Assembly: GCF_964355755.1 (NCBI RefSeq)
Contig: NC_092670.1
Coordinates: 39,109,795 to 39,173,794, forward strand
From: Antedon mediterranea
Taxonomy: Eukaryota; Echinodermata; Crinoidea; Comatulida; Antedonidae
Length of the DNA: 64,000 nt
Reading direction: 5' to 3'
Shown here: positions 1 through 15,400 of the stretch, piece by piece
Layout of the letters: every line of letters starts with the position of its first letter
Position numbering within the stretch: the first letter of the stretch is position 1
Position numbers and translations under genes: made by a program
The notes under the pieces: generated by a model
Told to the model about the DNA's origin: nothing
Database searches by the model: none
Seen by the model: the letters and a program-made list of their open reading frames with translations, nothing else

Positions 1-259
1 TTGCCAGGTTTATTTCAATTAATTGCCAGAAAAACAGTATTTTGCATTGAAATATTTAGTTGATGGAAAATAATGTTAAACTTGGAAATAATTGAGTCAA
101 TGGTTTTTATAAATTTTTAAATCTATTTTGTGTAAAGAGATACAGAAAGACCTCCCAAAAAATCTGACCTTGTAAATAGGTCATTTGAGGTCAAAAGGGG
201 TCAGATTGCAAAACAGGACAGGTCCCCACTTTACTACAACTATTAATGTTTGATCAAAA

Positions 260-1030
260 TTTACAAGATAGTTCATAACAATTCTCAACAATTTTCATAT
301 TTTACCTATAGTGTTACCTTAGCAACCATTTCTATGTGTAACTAAGGAAAGTAATTTTTAAAAAACGTAAAAAATGGCGTTTTTATAAATACAAAGAATT
401 GATTGCATTTGTACATGTTTCTCAATTTTACTTCTACTGCATTCCATTAATGACAAACTTGACCTTGTAAATTCATTCATTTTGAGGTCAACATTTTACC
501 ATAGTAACTGTTTCTATGCGAAAATTTTAAAAAAATAAGGGGTTTTTCATAAATAAAAAACATTTTTTCTACATAGTTTTACATTTCTACTTTTTGCCAA
601 ATTTACTTTAAATACTGAATCCTAATAATCTCAGACAGAAAGTCTTGACGAATCTGAATAAAGGTAAAAAAAAAATGACCTTTAGTGTTATCTTAAACCT
701 GTTATGATATTTTTAAAAAAAATTAAATATGGAGTTTCATGAAAAAATAAAAATTTTACATATTGAGGTCAAATGACATCAACATTTTACCTATAGTGTA
801 TTGTAGCAACTGTTTCTATACGTAACTAAGTACAATATTTTTAATATGGGGTTTCATGACTACAAACAATTGATTACATAGCTTTACTACCTTTTCCCAA
901 ATTTACTTATCTACTGAATCCCAGAAAATGTCTGACCTTGTGAAAAAAATGTTTTGGGTCAAGTTATGTCAAAATGTATTATTTATGTTATCTTAGAACC
1001 TGTTTCTATGCGTAACTAAGGATAATTGTT
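260..1030. repeat. Degenerate tandem repeat, unit about 190 bases
   Basis: A block resembling CTATAGTGTTACCTTAGCAA then TTTCTATGCGTAACTAAGG recurs near 304, 495, 684, 790 and 983, with TGACCTTGTAAAT and GGGTTTTTCATAAATA between copies. A further copy at 1741-1780 lies beyond the inserted element at 1045-1578. Spacing is irregular but mostly near 190. Confidence 0.55.
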
Positions 1031-1044
1031 TTGTTAAATACAGT

Positions 1045-1578
1045 TGAACCTCCCGTAAGTGGCCACCCTCGGGACCTGGAAAAGTGGCCGCTTACGGGCG
1101 GTGACCCCTTACGGGAGGTTCTGCCGATAAAGGGCCAAAATCACTTATTATGGCTATATACGATATTCTTAACGAAATGAGCCTCTCAATTTTCCAGCTA
1201 ATTGTAGGCATATTATTATTTATAATCAGGTGGTTTAGTATTTTTTAGCATTTTCAGACAAATTTTAAAAACTTTTATCATATGAAAAATGGTCGGTCAA
1301 AATCTGTGTAGTTTTCTCATCTCTTCACAGTAATGTTTTTAAAACCTCTTCAAAATAAAGCTAATATATAAAGAAATACAATAAACATGCACCTCTAATT
1401 CATAGGTCCATGCAATAAGTATCACATTTTTCGATTGGCCGCTTACAAAAAATCTCATTTTTAGTATGAAAAGGTGCTCGCAGCTGCTTACGGTGAGCAC
1501 CAAATGCACTAATTAGATAGGAAGAACAAACAGGCTTTTCAAAGTGCGTCCGTTAAGGGAGGTGGCCGCTGTAAATAA
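1045..1578. mobile_element. Probable non-autonomous element with GGCCGCTTACGG-type inverted repeats
   Basis: Left part has TTGAACCTCCCGTAAGTGGC and a GTGGCCGCTTACGGGCGG hairpin. The right part ends CCGTTAAGGGAGGTGGCCGC, which mirrors the left end. It interrupts the degenerate repeat array. Ends are approximate and no long ORF is present. Confidence 0.45.
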
Positions 1579-3253
1579 AATATGGGGTTTTCATGAATAA
1601 AAATAATCACAGAAGAAAGTGCTTACGAATATGACCTTGTGAAACGGTAATTTGAAAATGCAAATAAGGCATGCCTGCTAATAATCTACAAATTTAAATT
1701 TGTATGAGATAAATATGCAAAATCTAAAGAATATCTCATTTTTAGTTACCATAGTAACTGTTGCTATGCATAACTAAGGGAAATTAAATAATTATCAGAT
1801 AATTATTAATTAATAATTATTACTGAATCCAACCATCACAGTAAAAAAAATATAGAATTTAAAACCAATAAAGTGTGATATTTTACATGCTGACCTTAAA
1901 TGAAATGAAATTTCAAATCAGGGCTTCAATATTTGTTATGTAGCATTAACATACCTGAGTATATCATTGACTTTTGATTGGTTCTATTTTGGGGAGGGGA
2001 AAGTGGTGGATCCAGGACTTTTAAATAGTTAGGTGGTTGAAGGCGAGGGTCTAAAAACTTAACTTTATGTCCTATCTTTTGCATTGCAATTTTTAACTTG
2101 GGGTGGGTGGGGGCTTGGAGAAAAGGGGGAGGTGGTTGGATGGAGGAGTTTGAATCCGTCTATTCATTGGGGCGATAGTAGCGGCAGTGTGGGTGGTGCT
2201 TGAATGCATGCATTTGACACTCTATAGTGGATGATCGACCAAAGTGTTGCAGTTTATCTTTTTGTGGTTATAGTCAGGGTGGGGGTGGGGAGGGGTGGTA
2301 GTCGAAAGTGGTGGTGGATGGGCATATGGGATCTGCTTAGGTTAGCAAATAAAAGAAGTAAACAAATGAAAGAGGAGCTTCAAAATAAGAGAGGAGTAAT
2401 CTGTTGCAAAGATTAAAATTCACAACGATCTGATAATTTATTCAAATTTCCAGAGGATATAACCTATAAAATGACATTAAAACTGGGAATTACAGAATCT
2501 ATAATTAAAAATTTATTTTTTTTCTCACAACACAACTAGAACTATATAAAACATTAAGAATTTTTCTGACCAATGAGTTTCAAATCAAATAATCAAAGAA
2601 AATAAAATGTTTTTACTAATATACCATGTTTTTTTTTATATAAAAATGCCTATGTTTCTCGCAACACTGCTTGTAGATTTTAAATTTACCCCAGTATTTT
2701 ATTTTAGAAATCAATTATTAAACATTAGAACTACCTATTTGTAATAAATCAGCTAAAAAAATACACCACTTTGGGCGTTATGGTGAAGTAAAGTTTAGTT
2801 GCATTGAACAATTTAAAAAAAGTGAAAAACACCCCTTTTTAAATAAATGGTATCTCCCAAAGTATGAAATAAAAAAAATTTAAAACAGGTACACAATGCA
2901 TTGTTATTATGCATACACTAATTATTTTTTATAATTAAATGAACAACACAAAAATATCGCTCATCAAAATAGTGCCAATATCCATTTTAAAAAACCTTAA
3001 AAAAGGACAAAATTTGTCAAAAACACAAATTTGGCCGTTGCCATGGAAATATACGTTTGAAATAAAAAATACTTCATATTTGATTTCTCTCAACACATAT
3101 ATAGCCATGTGCAAAATTTGAAAGAAATCCATTTTTTTGAGTCTGCCACTTTTTTTGATATTTCTTTGATTCTTACAGACAATAGCTCTTAAGGTGGTTC
3201 TTAAACATTCGAAATTAATCAATTGTTTTATGTAAATTTATTTCAAAATTTAG

Positions 3254-3496
3254 ATGACCAGCCACCCAATATAGTTTGTCCACCTAACTTCAACATTTTA
3301 ACTGATGTTGGCCAGTCATACGCAGTATTTGATTATAATTTAACCAGCAATGATAACTCGGGAGTTATGCCAGCAATCTACACCATGTCTCCAATGTCAG
3401 GTTCTCAATTACAAATTGGTATGCATACTTTTTCGTTTGAAGCGGTTGATCCATCAAGCAACTCTGTTACTTGTAGCTTTTTTGGGTCTGTTGAAG
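3254..3496 (+). CDS. HYR module 1 exon
   Basis: Acceptor TTTAG and donor G|GTTTGT, phase 1 at both ends, 81 codons. Shows the HYR pattern: [10 protein letters not shown] at the start, SNDNSG in the middle, [11 protein letters not shown] near the end. First module visible; no HYR exon was found at 1-3253. Confidence 0.85.
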
Positions 3497-6400
3497 GTTT
3501 GTATAGTTTTTTACTATTTTCTTTTTTTAGAAAACATTTTTTTAGGTTGTTTCACTTGTTTTATGATTGTCCCTGTTTCATTTCTTTGTTTTACAATGTT
3601 ACAATTTTACTTTTGTTTGTCATGCATGCAATGAAATAAAATAAATATCAATCAATATCAAATATCAATCACAATAAAGTACTAGGCCATTAACAATCCA
3701 AAACATTAGATAAACCAAACACAGAGTAATTGAGAATAATTATTCTATTTTCTATCAGATCATCAAAAGTGATAGGCCTAAATCAATAATCTACATAAAC
3801 ATTATTTTGTTTTATTTTTTAACTTTTACATACTTATATTGTATTTCCTTTTTTCTCTTTTGTGGCGTAAAACCGTTCTTATTCACATTAATCATAATCT
3901 TAAAATCTTCGTACATTTTCACATTTTTTATTATCACATTTTTGTTATTCTCTAATGTTTTTTTAATTCAATTTTGATAAATCAGCGGTATATTATCATT
4001 TTAAATTTTGTAAAAATTCAAAATGTTCATATTTCTTCACATTTTTTTATATTCCATATTTTTTAATTTTGTCATGAATTTTCTTATATTTTTCTATGCT
4101 ACTATTTTTACATTATCACTGTTATAATTAAAACAAAAATAAAAATAAAAGTGTATAGCATGGTATACACAGACTATCAGCAGTACACGAGCAGTGCAGT
4201 CATTTGCGAGTATTTTGAAGATTTGCATGGCAAAACAAAAATATATGTCAAAATAATTGTGAGAGTAATACGTTAGTCTTCACAGCCAAACTCAACAAAT
4301 TTTCTTTATATACAGAAATCATGATTAATAAAAAAAATATTATAATGTTATTTTCAATACACAGATTTTAACCTAAGAGTCTATATTCGTTATTTTTAAA
4401 CAATACACATATAAATTAACAGTTTCAAAAATACTTATGTTTTAGATCATGAGCCTCCAACAACAAATTGTACAGAAGACATTCATGTAGCTGCTAGTGA
4501 AAATATGACGACTGCTATCAACGTAGCATACCCAGATATCATATTCAAAGATAATTCAGGCATGAATATCACTGTCTCTGAAAACATAGCATCACCATCT
4601 GACTTCAGAATTGGAATTACACAAGTGGTTGTGAATGGCACTGATACATCTGGCAACAGTGTTAGATGTATTTTCTACGTAAATGTTACAGGTAAACGTG
4701 TTGGAAAACGCTTGCAATTGTTGCTAGAGTTATACTATTATGTTAATAATTCAGAAAATAGCTGGTGGGAAGATTTTGAATCACGGCTTTATATTGTAAT
4801 GTATATGGCATTGGAGTAAACTTGCGAGGCGTTATCTCCATGGTTACCATCCAATGCCAGACTCTACTTGATCCGTTGTTTACTCCATTTTTTAAACGAT
4901 CCGTCTAGCCGAGTTGTGAGTTGAACGTTGAAATCAGTTTCTGTTAAATTAGTTTCTTGATCATCTTATAAGTTACATTTATAAATGCAGTATCTGTTGG
5001 TGTGTGTCAATCGAATTCTTGTCATTCAATGATGATGAAAAATATGTTTTTTATTTTGTTTTTAGATAGTGAAAACCCGATGATTTCTTGTCCTGCCAAC
5101 CAAACACTACCAGCCGATGAAGGGTCCACTGGCACACAAGTAACATGGGATGACGCCACCGCAACAGACAATAGTGGAGTTGTTACGGTAGTGCAAGGAG
5201 ATGGAGAACCATCGTCTGGTGGAACCTTTACCTTAGGAAGTCCTAGGACCTTGTCGTATATTGCCACTGATGAATCTGGAAACTATGCGACTTGCACATT
5301 TGTGATTTATATTATCGGTAATGATGATAAGCAAACAACATTCCCACTCCTGAGGTCGATCAAAGCATATTGATCGAAACGTCGAGAAACTCAACAGTTG
5401 TTTTAAAATTAATACACGTGGTGTACTACAAACTTTATATCAACAGATAAAAAAAAGTGAAATATATAATCTAAGATGTTGGGATGTTTTTAAGCTATGT
5501 CTACACTATCAAACTAGTTTGACAAAAAAAGTGTGATGTGTCCAAATATGGTAGTGATATACCCAAATATGGTAGATGATATGACATCATCATGTCCATA
5601 TAAGGGCACATCACATTTTTTGGACAAATAAAGGATGATAGTGAAAACAGAGCTTTAAATAAACATTGTAGTTTCATGTGGAATAACATAATGCTTAGAT
5701 GGATACAGTATGTGGATTATAGAAGTTATATAAACTGAAATTATGGAATTTGTTTATAATTGTATGGTTTTAAAGTTATAAATAATAACACTAATAAGAA
5801 TATGAAATTGACCATATTTATCTATATATTGATATTATATTGATATTTATCTATGCATTGTGGTTCTGAAATAACTAATACTGGTAACCAGTTGAGGAGC
5901 ACCATTGTATATAAATATTGTATATTATAGCTATTGTTTTTTTTTTATAGATATGGAATCTCCGGAAATTATGAACTGTCCAACTGGTAGAGTGAACAGC
6001 ACAGATTTATCAATAAATTCAACAACGATCTCGTGGGACGAACCGACCTATAGTGATAATACTAACGACGTTTTAACTTCAGACTCGACTCACAGCAGTG
6101 GTGATGAGTTTTTCATCGGTGTTACAACTGTTGTTTATACGGTAGAAGACGAATCTGGGAATATGGCAACATGCAATTTCACCGTTACAATTCTTGGTAT
6201 GTTTTTCCATTTTACATTGTGCACACGGTCATTATATTTGGTATATACTTGTTAAATTTTCTTGGACTATGATTACAATTTATGGCAATCTTGTACACTT
6301 GTGAACCGCTAAAATTATAGAACTTTCTTGCGTAGATTTGGAGCCACCGACGTTTAACTGTTCAGATGACATTATTTTGAATACGTCACCAGGCGAAAAC

Positions 6401-9400
6401 TACGCTTCTGCTACTTGGCAACCACCAACTTATGAAGACAATTCATTTGATGACGTCACCGTGACATCATCTCACGGCGATCCACCAGTAAATTTAGAAA
6501 TTGGTGACCACGACATTATGTACAATTTTACCGACCAATCTGACAACCAGGCTTCATGCTCTTTCACAATTACTGTAAATGGTAAATAAAAAGTTTACAT
6601 TTAGACTTCAGTAGATTTAGTATCTCGCAATCCCACCTGTAAATGGAAAGTATATCCTGTACTTAGGCCTACCTGTAATACACAATACCTAACGAAATAC
6701 ATTTCCCCCAAATAATGTGCAGGCAAAATGCCGTTAATATTTCTTCATACACATCTCAACTGAAATTAAAGATGTTCTCAATAATGAAGACGGCTAGAAG
6801 TACAATTACTGTACTACGTTAGCCATAAATATTTTGTCTTAACACTTAATATTTCATTCTATATTCAGATAATCAAGCTCCCCAAGTCATTTTTTGTCCC
6901 GAAGATGTAAACGTTACTTCAATTGATTTTATGGCTTACAACACCATTTACTGGAATCCGCCCAACGTAACGGATAATAGCGGAAACTTTACAACAACGA
7001 ATACACATGACAGTGGCGATACATTTTTTATAGGAATAACAGAAGTGGTATATACTTTTACTGATGGCGCTGAAAACGTTGCAACTTGTGCATTCAATGT
7101 AACAATAATAGGTAAAATATGTATTTATATGCCTGATGGTTGGAGTATAACAACTCAATCTACAAACGATAGAGATCAGGAGAGTGAAAACAGATGCGAA
7201 CCTCAAACTTGTAAATTTTTCTATAATTACATAGGCCTAGATTTTTTTAAAATACAATACAAACAACATCACGATAGATTCAGGATCGGATGACCAGATC
7301 GTTAGACAGAAGACTCAATATACATCAATAGGCCTACACTACATCACCACAATAATATGTATTTTTACATTTATTTAGATGACGAAGAACCCGTTGTATT
7401 TTGTCCATCTAATGCTACATATTCTACTGAACCTGGCCTAGACTACGCTAACGTGTCGTACATGTACAGTGCTTCAGACAACGATGTGTCTCCACCAACT
7501 GTTACTACATTAGACGCCATGACAGGAGCGCTAGAAGAAGAAACACAAACTACCTCTACAGTAACTGTAATTGAAAATGTAAACATTGGCACCCATGGCT
7601 ACGATTTAATAGCAACCGATACATCTGGAAATATAGACGAGTGTAGCTTTTACATAATTGTAGAAGGTAAATAACAGCAATACAAATTCTATATGATTTT
7701 CTTTTTTGATAATCCAACAAATGAAGAAAATCCTATAATAATAAGAGATCCAGATAAACCTTTTAATCACTAATATCAATAATCGTGTAAGCTGATACAT
7801 GTTCCACTTATGATACCATGTAACTTTAGTTGCGAATGTTTTGTAGAAGGAAAAAAAGCTCAAAAATGTCAACTCCAATTAACACAAAAATGGCTGCTAA
7901 TATTGTAACCACTTCAAGCGCTTGGTGGAAAAGTGCGCATTAAAAATCATGATTTGTATTAGTTAGCCTATATTGTAGGCCTATTTGCTGCGTAAAATAC
8001 GTCAATTTTATATTGTTTTTTTCTTTACGTTGTAGATGACGAAGCGCCAATGATTACGAACTGCCCAATAACAAGTACAATTTATACTGTCACCGGAGAA
8101 AGTTTTGGACTTTTGAGTTTTTCCCCAGCAACAGCATCTGATAACTCGGGATCTGTGAGTGTTTCGTCAGTCGGCATTCCATTGGACTTGATGTATTACC
8201 TCGCCAGCTCTCCATACACTATAGTGTACACGTTTAGCGACAACAGTTCCAATACGGCTAACTGTAGTTTTCAGGTTATTGTTACCGGTAAGTATCTAAA
8301 TATAAATTATGGTTAATTCTGACATAGGCGAGCACAATGGAAAAACTTCGGTATAAATCTCCGCATTGGATACCTTATCTATCTTAGATGTACCGGGAAA
8401 CGTAGATTTGATAACATTTGTTTTCGGTACTACGCTATTGATCCATATTTCTATCTTAGGAAGATATGATTTCAATTGTACGCGATTCGAAGTAATTTCC
8501 GGGTTCACGATAACCTCACACGTTCACCTTGCAACTTCCTGGTTTCAAATAAGTTGGCCGTTAGTGGCTATATAGCCTTTTTAGTTTTTTGTTTATTTTC
8601 GGATCGGACCGCGCGTGTGAAGGTTCGGTAGTTAAAAAATAAAAATTATACTGCAAATTAATAAAGATCAAATTAAATATACGCCATAAACCATCGGAAT
8701 ATATTGTGGGGAATAATATTATAAAATTACATAGGGAGATCTGATGATATTATTAGGATGACATATATTTTAATAAACGCCTCAAGAAACATCACTTTGA
8801 TAATAATCGCCAACCACCCCCCGCCCCCACAAACCCAACTATCTACTAAACGCCCATCCGCAATTATACACACAATGTTGTATTATATTTATAGTAATTC
8901 ACAATGATACTATTTGTAGTAGAATTCATCGCACTGTTATCTAGAATTTACCAAGCATTTGACATTTATTTTAATAAACGATAATACATCACTTTGAATA
9001 ATAATCGCCCCTCCCCCAACCCAACTATCTACATTTATACACACAATATTGTATTATATATATATATATTTATGGTAACACAATGATACTGTTTGACAAA
9101 AAACGTACAAAGAGAACGTCCTTTTTACACGAGTCATTATCCGACCGAGAACCATCGTCTACACTTCCTAGAGGGAGCGAGCGAAGCGAGCTCATCACCC
9201 GGACCCTCTAGTTCTTTAAATTACTAGAAGAATAATTGTTATTGAGACGAGACAACGAAAACCAGAATACGCTTAGGATGTTGGTAATAAATACAAATGT
9301 TGGTAATAAGTATAGGGCCTACATATTTTTATTTTAAATATGTACATATTACCAACTTATTAAAACTGCTTAACACCTTCCTTCTTGGTAGAATAACTTT

Positions 9401-12400
9401 AATGTGTTCAGCTCGGTCTACACTATCAAACTTTATGTAACAACAAAATGTGATGTGCCCATAAATGGACATGATGATATCACTACCATATTTAAGCACA
9501 TCACTATCATTATTTGGGCATATCACACTTCTTTAAAATTAGTTTGATAGTGTAGACAGAGCTTCATGGAAGAACATTTCAAAACAAGACATTGAATAAT
9601 CTAGTAAGAGATCCATTCTCTACCATCTATACTCGTGTGAGCGACTCATAATGAAGTTCTTATATAACATATTTTCAGTGAGCCACGCCTGAACATTCGT
9701 ATACCGTTTTAATTTCTTCGTTTTTTTTGTTTTCGTTTGTTTTCAGATATTGAACCGCCAACTTCAAATTGTTCTAGCGACCTTAGCTTTACCACAAGTC
9801 CCAACATGGCAGTAGCTGTTAACGTTACGTTACCAACGATTGTTTTTGACGATAACTCAGACGAAGCTGTCAACGTTTTACAGAACATCAACTCTCCATA
9901 TGACTTCCCTATAGGAAGTACACTTATAGTAGTAAACGGCACTGATCCGTACTCTAACACATTTACTTGCGAATACTCGATCAATGTTACAGGTAATAGC
10001 CTTTCATTTACGTAGTTAAACTTGCTTCTTTTACTAGAATTCAATGCAAAAACACCTGCAAGTAATTTGACTTATCGTGAAGCACCATCTAAATTGTTAC
10101 TTGTGATTGGTCAAAGTACTTGCGTTGCGTATACGTCATTGTGCTGTGATTGGTCAAAGTACTTGCGTTGCGTATACGTCATTGTGCTGGTCCTAGTGGA
10201 AATCAAGCTTTACTATGAGACCGGTATGAATGACTAAGAATAAAAATAAAAATGTTTGCGCCTGATAAAAAACGTCCGAATGACTTAAACGTAATGGTAA
10301 ATCTATTTTATTTTTTTATTTTAATAAATAAAAAATATTGAATTCCTAATAAATAATGTATATGTGTCTGTCTGTCTGTCTATTAGATAACGAGGCGCCA
10401 GTCATCCTCAATTGTCCTGGTAACATTACGGAGCCCACCAGCTTTGGAGCATTCTGTGGATATGCAAACTGGACAGAACTTGAATTCTCTGATAATTCGG
10501 AAGATAATCTAACTGTAAATGTAAACGGAGTAGAACCAGACAACAGATATTCCATTGGTTTAACTTTGGTTGAATATATCGTAGAGGATAATTCTGGAAA
10601 TTCTGCATCATGTTCATTTTTCGTAAACATCATTGGTAAAATATTGGACGATTATCTGTCCCGTTGTTCATATAACATGTAGGAAAATAAAAATAGAATT
10701 CATTGGAGATATACAGATTTAACAATTCTATAAACAAACGGATAAGTGCTTCAGTTAAATAAGCGCGTACAAAAAGGCGCTTAAGTAGAATTTTAAGCGC
10801 TAAAGTAAAATAAGCAATATACGGTAATCAAATAATGTTTATTATTTATTACTGCATGTTGGTCTTTTACAGATAATGAACCCCCATTCGCACTGTGCTA
10901 TGATGTCAAGAATTTTACGGTTGACGGGAAACCATTTGGTGTCATCAATACCTACAATATAACAGGATTCGATAACAGTTTAGACAACATTGAATTTCGG
11001 TATGATATTGAAACCGACGCAAACTTTTCAATTGGAGAAACTGAAGTGTTCGTTCAAGTTATCGACTCTTCTAATAACGTGGCCAACTGTACATTTACAG
11101 TTAGAATCATTGGTAAATCAATCTTTATTATGTTTTAAAGTGTGTTTTCCACTATGATTAGGACGTTTTGGATTATCTGTCAAATTACTTTACGTTGAAT
11201 CTTAAGCCTAATCAACTGTACTAGCAGGCCTTTCTAACAAATTTGTTTGGAGAAGTTCTGGTTAAACTACAATCTTTTTTACAGGAGGTTGTCATTTTGC
11301 CCACATTACTGCGAAAACTGTGATTTGTTTGGCTAAGTTCATCAGAAAACTAAGGTTTCACGAAGGTGCATGGCCTAACTAACTTGTTTTCTGTAGTTTT
11401 ACGAAGTTTGTCAACTTGTCCATATACTTGCAAACTTTGGACAAATTTGCTTAACAAACTCGAATTGACACAATGTTTAGCCTTAATTAAGATTAGGTTA
11501 CAGTACAGTTTTTAATATCTGAATTTCCATCTTTACAAATATAAATGTTTTTTAAAAGTTGATATTATTGTTTTGTGAAGGTTTCTATTAGAGAACGCCG
11601 TTTTTATCGAACATTAGGCGTTTGATGTCCCTTTGTGACGTCACTAACGAAATTACGCTACACGGGTTTTTCCTCGTTTGAATTAATCTATGCTGGGGTA
11701 CTTACACACTGTTCCCCAGTTAGCGGTGATGGTGTATCCCAATACTCCGGTTTGGGGGTGCTAGCTTAGTGCTGTTGTCTTTTTTTTCTCTTCCTTTTGT
11801 TTTCCACTCTTTTTATTGTCGAGCGCATAGAGACATCGTTTATTTGCGCTATATAAATCACCCTTCTTATTATAATTATTATTATGTAAATTATAATATA
11901 TTCATGATTAATTTATCATTATAGATGACGAAGATCCAATCGTAAATTGCCCGGCGGAGTTCATAACAACAACAGACGCTGGGTTGTACACTGCATATGT
12001 GAGTTTCACTGCTCCTAATGCCACTGATAATTCTGGTGGTATGTTAAACGTGCAATCTAACTACGAACCAGGCGATTTATTTATGTTTGGATCAACTAAT
12101 GTCAGTTATACATTTCAAGATGAAAGTAATAACACGGCACTGTGCCAGTTTACTGTTATAGTAAATGGTAAGATTGATTAATTCTTATTTATTTCACTTA
12201 AACTTATTAGCATCTTATACAGTAAATATGTCTGGTAAGTAAACAATAAATGCATTGACGTTCACATTGAGCCTTAGTGGTGTGCGTTCTATTCATGTTT
12301 CATAATTTGGAATTTACTGGAATTTTCGGCACATATATGAAACAGGAATTAGATCTATCAAAAATGCATTTTTTTTCTTATTTAAAGCACTTTCTTGACG

Positions 12401-15400
12401 CTACCGGAATGTGCAATTCGGGACACGTCACATGAGAGGATAGCTAAGTCTGAACAAATTACGTTACGATATAAACTGTCGACAACTCCATTTTATGTAT
12501 TTTTCAATTATGATTTAAAAAACATTCTTATTTGTAGATGAAGAGGATCCGACCATAACTTGTCCAGGAAAACAAGTAGTAGATACCACTGTTGATCAAG
12601 CGATTGCCCTTAATGTGACATATGAATCGCCTGTGAGTTTTGATAACTCAGGAGACGTCGAGATTACGTGTTGGCCGGGAAATGGTTCGGACTTCACACT
12701 TGGATTAACTTTAGTTACTTGCACTGCAACCGATCCCTCAAACAACACGGCTGCATGTGACATTGCAATTGAGGTAGTAGGTAAGGCGTTATCATACTTG
12801 TTGTATAAAATAACCATGGATTAAAGAATAGAAGGATATGCATCGACGTGAGATCAAGGGTTCCTTGACTCTCGCCGACAGACCGCGGACCGCCCACAAT
12901 GTTACAGTTTAATTAACCGCATGGTAACAACGAAACGGTCGCGTGCCTAATATATTGTTTACTGCACATGTGCAACGACATTTAACCTTGTTGGCTACTA
13001 CGCTTCTTTCGCGCGTTCTTTGGTGGCATGATGTTTGTAGATGGTCAACTATTGACTATGTTGGTTTCTGCCGCGATTGATCTACGCTAATGATTTTTTT
13101 ATGATGATTAAAGTAGCATTTTATGACCTGTAGTAGCCCTACATCTGAGACAATAACTATTAGTTTGTCTCATTTGTTGTAAAATTACAAAATCAGCAAG
13201 AATGCTAGCCTAGCTAGGCCCAGGCCTTGTACTAACTAGGCTAAACTGGGCTAGTAAACCCTATGATTTGCCGACATTGATACTGCCTAGGTAGGCCTAG
13301 GCTAATCTTAAATACTCACCGTTGTCTTACTTCTTGTGTGAATAATAATAATAGGTAGGCCTACTTCGTTTGTTCGTGATCAAGTTTGCCCTGCGTGTAC
13401 TTTTCAAAACGACCGCTAGGTAACGAATCGCAACTATACATAGCCAGCCAATCCCGGATCAGGGATCGCTGTTTTCATTCAATTAGGCCCGGTGATTGGA
13501 TGTGATGTGGATGACATAACCACTAGCCAATCACCAGGCACTACAGTTTAAATATAATCACATCGATAATTAAGGAGATTTATGAAGAAACCACTGCTTA
13601 GCCATATATTAAAAAACACGATTGTTGTATGTCTGAACACCGGCCACGCTAACAACATACATGGTCAAATGCATAATTTAATATTCTATAGATTAACGCA
13701 ATTTTTAATGACAGAAGATGGCAGGCAAATAATGATAATTCAAATATAAAAATGGCATATTTTATTAATATTACCAACTACCTAAAATTACCAGTCGTAA
13801 GAAAGTGAACTTTTCGTAGTCCGATTGTGATGAAACTAAAACAGAATTATTCAGCAATATATGTTTGTTATCAATTAATCATCGACGCAGACATGTCAAT
13901 AGAACATTCAGACTGCGCATACGATTTCTACATGGTTACGTTTTGGTCTCAAAAAATGTAACAGTTGATTCGCAGCGTTTTACAGAGGGCCGCGGTTAGA
14001 GACACGGAGTTCAATGAACGTGTTTGTTTGATTGGCAGCAGTGCTTTAGTATAGGCAAGCGCGTTGTAAAATCGTTTGATGTCACCGTCGATGCATATCC
14101 TTCTATTCTTTAATCCATGAAATAACCGAAGCGTACATTTTACTAAATTATGTTACAGTTTGCAGGATGCAACATATTTAACCCTCAAAAAACGTTATAA
14201 GAAGAGGAGGGAGGCTACTAATCGGTCTGATACGACTCGCCAGCCTCTTACATCACTAAATTAAAGTGGCACAACGGTAAATTCCGGTGAGCTACTTGAC
14301 ACTTTCTAATTCAGTGAATTTCTATGTATTTATACAGATAATCAACCACCGACCATAGAGTGCAATATAACAGAAACCTACTATACTCCAGCTAACTCGG
14401 CTACAGTTACATTAGTGAATACCATAATTGACTACAGTGACAATGTAGAGATAGCCGATGTTTTCCAGAGTTATCCACCTGGATATGAGTTGGCAATAGG
14501 CGAAACAGTGATAACTAATTACGTCAATGATACTTCTGGAAATTCTGCATCTTGTTCTGTAACTGTAATAGTAATCGGTAAGTAATCTAGGTTCTAATTC
14601 GTAAAGAGAAAGATATCTTGACACACATGGGTCTCATGAACATACTTAAAACAAGTCTTTCGAAAGTATGAGAGTTAGGCCTACTAATACATTAAGAAAT
14701 CGTACTTCAATTTCAAGTAACATTTACTGCTTTCAGGGAATAAATTACAAATCTTCTAAAACAATAGTAATTGAGCAAAATACTTCTGTATACTTACTAT
14801 GCTATTAATATTTAAATTTGCTTAAAGATAATATATTACCAGTAATCACCAACTGCCCGTCAAATTTCAACATGTCTACGGATGTTGGAAGCAACAGTGC
14901 GACGATCAGCTGGCAAATGCCAAACGCGACCGATAATGACGGATTACCGCCCTCAGTTTCCGTTAACTTGGTAAACGGAGGCTCTTACGAAATAGGAGAG
15001 TACGAGGTGGTATATAACTTTACAGATTCTTCAAACAATACGGCCATTTGTACCTTTACATTCAGCGTTTACGGTTAGTACAAGAATGATTTTTGGAACA
15101 GAGGTAAATCAGAATGAGCGTAGTTGTTAAATCTAGTGTCGATTAACCTGCATGACTTTTTGTAACATTATTTACTAAAATTGACTTTTATTTTTTGTAG
15201 AACTAGACTATGTATTAGGAAAGTTTTTGTTACTATTAATAATAATAATAATATTTAACAAAATAATTATATTTAAAAAAAATGATATAATATATAAACC
15301 CAAAGCCAGCTGTGAATAACTGCCACCACACCGACTAGTTCCGTGATAACATAATGATTGTGGGAACTCATAACGATGAAGATGAAGACGACGTATTTCC

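Larger units (their letters stand above)
1..3253 (+). other. Upstream non-coding region of the giant gene
   Basis: No HYR exon or signal-peptide exon was found. It holds degenerate tandem repeats, a TIR-like element near 1045-1578, G-rich simple sequence at 1990-2330 and AT-rich DNA at 2400-3250. It is probably one large intron, because module 1 starts in phase 1 with a good acceptor. Confidence 0.5.

Noticed and set aside
2231-2416. 61-codon ORF in G-rich sequence
   Set aside because: Simple-sequence composition, no signal peptide pattern, no fitting donor to HYR module 1.
3223-3639. Open frame extending past both ends of HYR module 1
   Set aside because: The HYR pattern and splice sites end it at 3254-3496; the hydrophobic extension is intron.
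5349-5382. Second hammerhead ribozyme
   Set aside because: The core reads CTGAGGT in place of CTGANGA, so a key adenine is missing; kept only as a comparison.
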